Origin: an uncultured Lentisphaeria bacterium
GTDB taxonomy: Bacteria > Verrucomicrobiota > Lentisphaeria > Victivallales > Victivallaceae
DNA: 5,067 nt
Assembly (NCBI GenBank): GCA_949298665.1
Contig: CASFXO010000052.1
Location: 1-5,067, forward strand
Reading direction: 5' to 3'
Shown here: positions 1-3,534 of the stretch, one piece after another
Position numbering within the stretch: the stretch's first letter is position 1
Layout: each line of letters begins with the position of its first letter
Position numbers and translations under genes: made by a program
Notes under the pieces: model-generated
What the model was told of the DNA's origin: nothing
Databases searched by the model: none
The model's input: only the letters and a program-made list of their open reading frames with translations

Positions 1-1
1 A

Positions 2-271
2 GACGGCTATCTGTGGGACTCGGGCGCCCGCACCCGCGACTGCCAGGACGCCTATCTGCGGACGACCGGCCGGATTCTGGCCGACGACTATTGTATTTTT
101 TCCATAGACGGGCGTCAGCTGGGGGATCCCGATTTCGTGCCGGTGGCGACGGCGGCGACGGACTATTCCGCTCTGGGTGAAGTCGCCTTCGACGAATGTC
201 TGGCACGGATTCGGAATCCCGGACGCGGAATGCGGCGGATTTTCACCAACGTTTTCGCCAGTATTCCGTAA
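2..271 (+). CDS. LacI/GalR-like transcriptional regulator, C-terminal fragment (5' end outside window)
   Basis: The reading frame is open from the left edge and ends in TAA at 269-271, leaving the last 89 residues. The segment 'DDYCIFSIDG' fits the beta-strand plus G/I-D-D/G turn seen in LacI-type effector domains. The following 'PVATAATDYSALGEVAFDECLARI' fits the usual 'TTV..d...lG..A...L..i' helix after it. The last residues (RRIFTNVFASIP) sit where LacI proteins have the strand carrying the L-V-x-R-x-S ending, but that ending is not conserved here. The DNA-binding domain lies outside the window, so a classical LacI helix-turn-helix cannot be told from a GntR-type winged helix fused to a LacI-like sensor. 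The family's usual role is sensing a sugar or oligosaccharide and controlling adjacent catabolic genes, which suits the polysaccharide-related genes downstream. No operator can be assigned. The call rests on remembered family pattern only; a periplasmic-type sugar-binding protein is the main alternative. Confidence 0.6.
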   Translation, partial: DGYLWDSGARTRDCQDAYLRTTGRILADDYCIFSIDGRQLGDPDFVPVATAATDYSALGEVAFDECLARIRNPGRGMRRIFTNVFASIP

Positions 272-290
272 TTTCCCGGATTGCTTAAGG

Positions 291-296
291 TATAAC
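291..296 (+). promoter_or_regulatory. possible -10 element upstream of pseudopilin gene 1
   Basis: TATAAC matches five of six bases of the sigma-70 -10 consensus and lies 23 bases before the ATG at 320, inside the only gap between the regulator and the first pseudopilin gene. No TTGACA-like -35 box is visible 15-19 bases upstream, so this is weak. It would need an extended or activator-dependent promoter. It also falls in an imperfect 18-base inverted repeat (281-298, TTG...CAA ends) that could be a regulator site but has few matching positions. Confidence 0.25.
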
Positions 297-305
297 AAAG
301 TAAGT

Positions 306-310
306 AAGGA
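306..310 (+). promoter_or_regulatory. Shine-Dalgarno site for pseudopilin gene 1
   Basis: AAGGA sits 9 bases before the ATG at 320. A second purine run, GGAG at 314-317, is only 2 bases from the ATG and too close to work well. The site supports 320 as the start, which also places the prepilin leader at the very N-terminus. Confidence 0.6.
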
Positions 311-319
311 TTTGGAGAA

Positions 320-1108
320 ATGAAAAGGTGGTTCACACTGATCGAACTGCTGGTGGGGATTGCGATCATCGCCATCCTCGCCTCCATGCTGCTGCCGGCA
401 CTGAACCGAGCCCGCGAATCCGCTTACAAGGCCAGCTGTCTCAGCAATCACAAACAGCTTGGTCAGGCCGCCGCCATGTACGGCAGCGATACCGACTACC
501 TCCCCTCTGCCGGACCGAGCAGCTATATCATCAACGGAATCACCATGGGCACTGTCGCCTGGAAAGGCATTCTGGCCCTCTATATCGGCAATACGGACAA
601 ACTCGAAAACAAGACCAGTTACGGCGAAGTGCTCAGCAGCAAGGTCTTCCGCTGCCCGATCTGGCGTCTGGAACGCATCACCAACGAATCCCATCGGGAA
701 GACCTGGCCGATTCTCCCCGGTATGGCGGCGGCTATGGCCTGCCTTACGTGCAGACCCGGACTTATCCGTCCAAGCCCGTGGATCGCCGCTATCTCGGCA
801 ATAACGGCGTTTTTCAGAAAATCAACGCCGTCAAACGGCCATCCCTGACGGTCCTGTTCGGGGAAAGCGACGACACCGGCCAGGCGGTAACCAATGCCAC
901 CTCCTATGCGTTCGTGTACAATTACGGTCCCGGTTCGAGCAACCGCAGAATCAACGGTCGCCATGACAACTACACTCAGATGGTGCTGTGCTGGGTCGAC
1001 GGCCATGCCGGCACCATGAGCAATCAGGCTCTGGCCGCGGGAAAGCCGATCATCGGCCAGTCCGCGACGTATAACTATTGTTATTATTTCTGGATGGATG
1101 TCAAATAG
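320..1108 (+). CDS. prepilin-type N-terminal domain protein with H-Xn-DG C-terminal motif (pseudopilin-like, copy 1)
   Basis: A 262-residue protein. It begins MKRW-FTLIELLV: a short basic leader, the F-T-L-I-E prepilin peptidase site with Glu at mature position +5, then a hydrophobic helix to about residue 27. 'LPALNRARESA' and 'CLSNHKQLG' follow, the standard N-terminal block of the family abundant in Lentisphaerae, Verrucomicrobia and Planctomycetes. A GGGYG motif lies near residue 138, and a 'PSLTVLFGES' segment comes before the C-terminal signature, in which His215 and Asp227-Gly228 flank 11 residues. Such proteins resemble type II secretion pseudopilins: a membrane-anchored helix with a periplasmic or surface globular head. 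Their individual roles are mostly unknown. Two oddities are visible: the residue before the cleavage site is Trp rather than Gly, and the helix has Gly where Val is usual (LLVGIA). The gene follows the regulator fragment by 48 bases and overlaps the longest form of the next gene. The family call is firm; the function is inferred. Confidence 0.93.
   Translation: MKRWFTLIELLVGIAIIAILASMLLPALNRARESAYKASCLSNHKQLGQAAAMYGSDTDYLPSAGPSSYIINGITMGTVAWKGILALYIGNTDKLENKTSYGEVLSSKVFRCPIWRLERITNESHREDLADSPRYGGGYGLPYVQTRTYPSKPVDRRYLGNNGVFQKINAVKRPSLTVLFGESDDTGQAVTNATSYAFVYNYGPGSSNRRINGRHDNYTQMVLCWVDGHAGTMSNQALAAGKPIIGQSATYNYCYYFWMDVK
365..397. repeat. 33-bp block identical to 2568-2600 (within pseudopilin gene 1)
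   Basis: Bases 365-397 encode IIAILASMLLP in pseudopilin 1 and match 2568-2600 in pseudopilin 2 base for base. The flanking coding sequence differs at several synonymous and non-synonymous sites. This reflects paralogy, with strong conservation of the membrane helix or local gene conversion. It is not a mobile element. Confidence 0.85.
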
Positions 1109-2429
1109 GACGCTCGAAATCATGCAGATGACCAATCCCAACACACCGGTCGGGAACAACGTCGACGACGCCGGCCGTCGAAACCGGCGCTCCGCCGCGC
1201 CGGGTCGTCTGCCGCTCTTATTCGTTCTGGTTTTCGGTCTGGCCGCGGGGCGGCTTCAGGCCGACGTGACGCTCTTCGTCGCGCCGGAGAAAACCGGCAG
1301 CGGCAGCGGCCAAACCGCCGCCGACGCCGCCCGGTGGACCGCGCCGGAATTCTGGAAATCCGTCGCCGCCGCACTGAAACAGGAACCGGTAACCGTGCAG
1401 TTCGCCCCGGGCGTGTACAACGTCCGCCACAATCCCGCCACCCGCAAGGGCACCGGTCTTGACATCACCCGTCCCGGTCATGAAAAGAACCTCCTGACAC
1501 TCCGGGGCGCCCCGGATTTCGCCACCGTCCTCCAGCGTGACCCGAACGATCCCCGCGACGCGGGTTCCACCAACTTCGCCACATTGATGCAGATCCGCCG
1601 TCCCCGCAATCTGCGCATCACCGGGCTGCGCTTCGCCGGGGAAACGCCCATCGCCTACGGACTGCAGCTACGTGAAGCGCAGGACGTCACCATCGATCAC
1701 TGCCGTTTCGTCGACATGCCCGGCGTCCGCTACGGCGCCACCGGGGTGAACGGCAGCACCTCGTGCAACATCACCTGGGAGGACTGTCATTTCGAAAACG
1801 TCGGTACGGAGATTTCCGCCCACATGATCTACAACGGCAACGGTGCGAGTAATATCACCATCCGCAACTGTACGTTCATCAACGTGCCGGGGGACTTCAT
1901 CCGCTTCCGCAACGGCGGTCGGAACATGCTGATCGAAAACTGCTCCTTCCTCATGCCGGAAGTCAAAACCCCGATCGATTATCCGTTCATCAGCATGCCG
2001 CTCTTCAATTCCCGCGATCCGCGCAGCACTGATCCGGAAGTGACCAGACGCCCGTTCGAATACTTCGCCAATCACATCACCATCCGCAACAACACCTTCA
2101 CGCGGCAATCCGCGCCGAAAGCGGGCGGCCGCGCCGTGGTCCTGATGTTCCATAACTCCTACTTCAGTCCGCCGGGAGTGGAGTTGCTGTTCAACCGCGA
2201 AGACATCGCCCAATTCCAGGCCATGCCCGATGCGGAGGCCCGGGAGTGGCTGCAAAAACGCACCGGCATCGACACCGCCGCCGTCACGCTGGAAAACAAC
2301 CGGGTCAACCGCAACACGCTGGACCGGGTCGTCTACGAAAGCTGGCCCAACGGCGCGGACCCGCAGCGCTACCCGGATGCAGAATACAAAAACCTTTTTG
2401 ATCTGACCCGACTCGTTCACAGACGTTAA
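1098..2429 (+). CDS. secreted right-handed parallel beta-helix protein (pectate-lyase-like fold)
   Basis: Up to 443 residues. Basic residues 27-37 are followed by a hydrophobic core at about 38-50 (LPLLFVLVFGLAA) and a likely signal peptidase I site after LQA (residue 55), so the mature protein probably starts DVTLFVAP. Residues 98-108 (VTVQFAPGVYNV) are the typical entry to a beta-helix. Regularly spaced coil motifs follow: NLRITGLRF at 171, DVTIDHCRF at 196, NITWEDCHF at 224, NITIRNCTF at 252, NMLIENCSF at 276, HITIRNNTF at 326 and VTLENNRV at 396. Spacings of 24-28 residues fit one helical turn each. This fold is common in polysaccharide lyases, glycosidases and epimerases acting on acidic polysaccharides. 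I cannot place it in a CAZy family or name catalytic residues. The start is uncertain: ATG 1098 overlaps the upstream gene by 11 bases and has only a weak ribosome site, while ATG 1122 has AGGA (1107-1110) 11 bases before it. Either leaves an unusually long N-terminal region before the hydrophobic core. Confidence 0.88.
   Translation: MSNRTLEIMQMTNPNTPVGNNVDDAGRRNRRSAAPGRLPLLFVLVFGLAAGRLQADVTLFVAPEKTGSGSGQTAADAARWTAPEFWKSVAAALKQEPVTVQFAPGVYNVRHNPATRKGTGLDITRPGHEKNLLTLRGAPDFATVLQRDPNDPRDAGSTNFATLMQIRRPRNLRITGLRFAGETPIAYGLQLREAQDVTIDHCRFVDMPGVRYGATGVNGSTSCNITWEDCHFENVGTEISAHMIYNGNGASNITIRNCTFINVPGDFIRFRNGGRNMLIENCSFLMPEVKTPIDYPFISMPLFNSRDPRSTDPEVTRRPFEYFANHITIRNNTFTRQSAPKAGGRAVVLMFHNSYFSPPGVELLFNREDIAQFQAMPDAEAREWLQKRTGIDTAAVTLENNRVNRNTLDRVVYESWPNGADPQRYPDAEYKNLFDLTRLVHRR
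1107..1110 (+). promoter_or_regulatory. candidate ribosome binding site favouring start 1122 for the beta-helix gene
   Basis: AGGA overlaps the last bases of the upstream TAG stop and is 11 bases from the in-frame ATG at 1122, and 17 from another at 1128. Upstream of ATG 1098 only a short GGA at 1092-1094 is present. The site argues mildly for a protein eight residues shorter than the longest form, translated by reinitiation after pseudopilin 1. Confidence 0.35.
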
Positions 2430-2462
2430 GAAACATTTCAGGCTGATATGAAGAGAAAAAAA

Positions 2463-2492
2463 TTAACGCATTCACTATCCCGTTACCATTAT
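2463..2492 (+). promoter_or_regulatory. weak candidate promoter upstream of pseudopilin gene 2
   Basis: The 93-base gap after the beta-helix gene is clearly richer in A and T than its surroundings. TTAACG (2463-2468) and CATTAT (2487-2492) each match four of six sigma-70 consensus bases with an 18-base spacer, and a TATAAA also lies at 2490-2495. This would allow a separate transcript for pseudopilin 2 and the lyase. The base composition is suggestive but the boxes are poor, and no terminator hairpin is visible after 2429, so read-through from upstream is equally possible. Confidence 0.25.
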
Positions 2493-2509
2493 AAAAACCA
2501 TTCATTTGC

Positions 2510-2514
2510 AGGAG
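2510..2514 (+). promoter_or_regulatory. strong Shine-Dalgarno site that fixes the start of pseudopilin gene 2
   Basis: AGGAG lies 8 bases before ATG 2523, an ideal spacing. It decides between two in-frame starts: ATG 2448, which would add 25 residues in front of the prepilin leader, and ATG 2523, which begins MKKRFTLIE directly. Confidence 0.85.
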
Positions 2515-2522
2515 CCACGATT

Positions 2523-3299
2523 ATGAAAAAGAGATTCACGCTGATTGAACTGCTGGTCGTCATCGCCATCATCGCCATCCTCGCCTCCATGCTGCTGCCG
2601 TCTTTGAACAAAGCCCGCGAAACTGCTAAAAAGTCCCGGTGCCTCTCCAACCTCAAACAGCTCGGCACCGCCACTCACATGTATAATGCCGACAACAACG
2701 ACTACATGCCGATCATGTCCGTCACCATTCCCAACGTCGTGAACATCGGCGCCGCCAGCTGGAAGGCGCAGATGCTGCCTTATACCTCCAAAACCGCCCC
2801 GTCGGTCTCCCAGGGACAGATCACCCGACGATTGTTCTGTACCGGTGTTTTCGCCTGTCCGTCCTGGCTCCCCTCCATGATGCTGCTCAGTGAACAGGTG
2901 GCAACCGACCTGAATCCCGACAGCGGCGGTGCGGCCCAGAGCGGCGGCGGCTACGGCTATAACTTCGGCAACGGTTACGGCATCCTTCCCCGGCTCGGGT
3001 ATCGCGGCGGCTCCGGCAACTGGTTCGTCTGCAAAGCCGGACAGATTCAGATCCCCTCCAAAACCCTGGTCGTCGGCGAATCCGCGGACTCCGTCTCCAA
3101 CGGTAATCAGGCCTGCGCGGTCTATGACACCGACCGCAGCTGGATCGACGGCCGCCACGATGGCCGCACCGCCATGTCGATCGTCTGGGCGGACGGGCAC
3201 GCCTCCTCCATGAAAAATGATGAACTTTATGCCGGAGCCCCCCGCATCGCCACACCGTCGGCCCCCGCCCGCACCTATTATTTCGCCGTCAAAAAGTGA
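2523..3299 (+). CDS. prepilin-type N-terminal domain protein with H-Xn-DG C-terminal motif (pseudopilin-like, copy 2)
   Basis: A 258-residue paralogue of the product at 320-1108. The N-terminus is MKKR-FTLIELLVVIAI, with the prepilin peptidase site after Arg4, Glu at +5, and a hydrophobic helix to about residue 27. 'LPSLNKARETA' and 'CLSNLKQLG' follow. Shared landmarks with copy 1 are the GGGYGYN segment, 'PSKTLVVGES', a tryptophan in the same region (AASWKA versus VAWKG), and the C-terminal signature with His212 and Asp224-Gly225 flanking 11 residues. It ends in an aromatic-rich tail (TYYFAVKK; copy 1 ends YYFWMDVK). The product is expected to be anchored in the inner membrane with its head outside, and may take part in a pseudopilus-like assembly. 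The actual role is unknown. The next gene starts 7 bases after the stop, and its ribosome site overlaps that stop, so the two are very likely co-translated. The longer reading from 2448 is rejected because it would bury the leader. Confidence 0.94.
   Translation: MKKRFTLIELLVVIAIIAILASMLLPSLNKARETAKKSRCLSNLKQLGTATHMYNADNNDYMPIMSVTIPNVVNIGAASWKAQMLPYTSKTAPSVSQGQITRRLFCTGVFACPSWLPSMMLLSEQVATDLNPDSGGAAQSGGGYGYNFGNGYGILPRLGYRGGSGNWFVCKAGQIQIPSKTLVVGESADSVSNGNQACAVYDTDRSWIDGRHDGRTAMSIVWADGHASSMKNDELYAGAPRIATPSAPARTYYFAVKK
2568..2600. repeat. 33-bp block identical to 365-397 (within pseudopilin gene 2)
   Basis: Second copy of the identical coding block for IIAILASMLLP, the end of the pilin hydrophobic helix. 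The copies are about 2.2 kb apart in direct orientation, so recombination between them could delete the intervening beta-helix gene and fuse the two pilin genes in frame. Confidence 0.85.
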
Positions 3300-3301
3300 G
3301 G
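3298..3301 (+). promoter_or_regulatory. Shine-Dalgarno site for the original start of the lyase gene
   Basis: GAGG overlaps the TGA stop of pseudopilin 2 (3297-3299) and is 5 bases before ATG 3307. The good spacing and the overlap point to coupled translation, and identify 3307 as the ancestral start of the lyase frame despite the later stop codons. Confidence 0.65.
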
Positions 3302-3397
3302 TTTTTATGATCCGTCTGCTCCTGTCGCTCCTAACCGCCGCCGAAATCGGCTACGCCCCGCTCGATCAATGGCTGCAATCCCGGGAAGAGTTCCGTA

Positions 3398-3412
3398 CCG
3401 GCGCCACACCGG
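3398..3412. repeat. 15-bp direct repeat, copy 1 (left of both premature stops)
   Basis: CCGGCGCCACACCGG occurs here and again at 3518-3532, exactly 120 bases on, in the same reading frame (encoding GATP within T/S-GATP). The flanking bases differ on both sides, so the match is 15 bases. Both in-frame stops lie between the copies. Confidence 0.9.
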
Positions 3413-3517
3413 AAATCCGGGCGTAGGCGGCGCTGCGCGGAGCCCGGATAGCCCTGCATCAGCTGTACTACGAAAATTAAGCAGTCCGGGATCTGGACCG
3501 GGTGCTGGCCAAAGATT

Positions 3518-3532
3518 CCGGCGCCACACCGG
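3518..3532. repeat. 15-bp direct repeat, copy 2 (right of both premature stops)
   Basis: Second copy of the repeat at 3398-3412. The surrounding peptides are loosely similar (GATPEIRA.AALRGAR and GATPAMRREAQALRE), so the pair may be the remains of a 40-residue helical repeat in the protein rather than a recent DNA-level duplication. Confidence 0.9.
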
Positions 3533-3534
3533 CC

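Larger units (their letters stand above)
3307..3534 (+). pseudogene. interrupted 5' part of the heparinase II/III-like gene (signal peptide plus helical segment with two in-frame stops)
   Basis: Starting at ATG 3307 the frame reads MIRLLLSLLTAAEIGYA, a short signal-peptide-like sequence with a possible cleavage after TAA or GYA. It then continues through TAG at codon 40 (3424-3426) and TAA at codon 58 (3478-3480) into the intact lyase body, with no frame change. Between and after the stops the frame still looks coding: third positions are mostly G or C, and the peptide (AALRGARIALHQLYYEN, then AVRDLDRVLAKD) is a coherent helical sequence. This suggests nonsense mutations in a once-continuous gene rather than an intergenic spacer. 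TAG and TAA both end other genes in this window, so genetic-code reassignment is unlikely. As read, only a 39-residue peptide would be made from 3307. Sequencing or assembly error remains possible. Confidence 0.7.

Noticed and set aside
281..298. Imperfect inverted repeat with TTG...CAA ends as an operator for the upstream LacI-like regulator
   Set aside because: Only about five of nine positions pair, and it lacks the central CG of classical LacI-family operators, so it is not distinguishable from chance.
1668..2420. A 250-codon minus-strand frame opposite the beta-helix gene
   Set aside because: Shadow of the coding strand. It has a repetitive composition of V, G, D, A and H typical of antisense translation, and no start context or domain.
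2430..2522. Intrinsic terminator or small RNA in the AT-rich gap
   Set aside because: No GC-rich stem followed by a T run is visible; the A-run near 2456-2462 is not preceded or followed by a stable hairpin.
2502..3200. A 232-codon minus-strand frame opposite pseudopilin gene 2
   Set aside because: Low-complexity antisense translation over a well supported pilin-family gene; not credible as a protein.
3424..3480. Stop-codon reassignment or programmed readthrough in the lyase gene
   Set aside because: TAA ends the genes at 271 and 2429 and TAG ends the gene at 1108, and no recoding element is visible near the two stops. Nonsense mutation or error is simpler.
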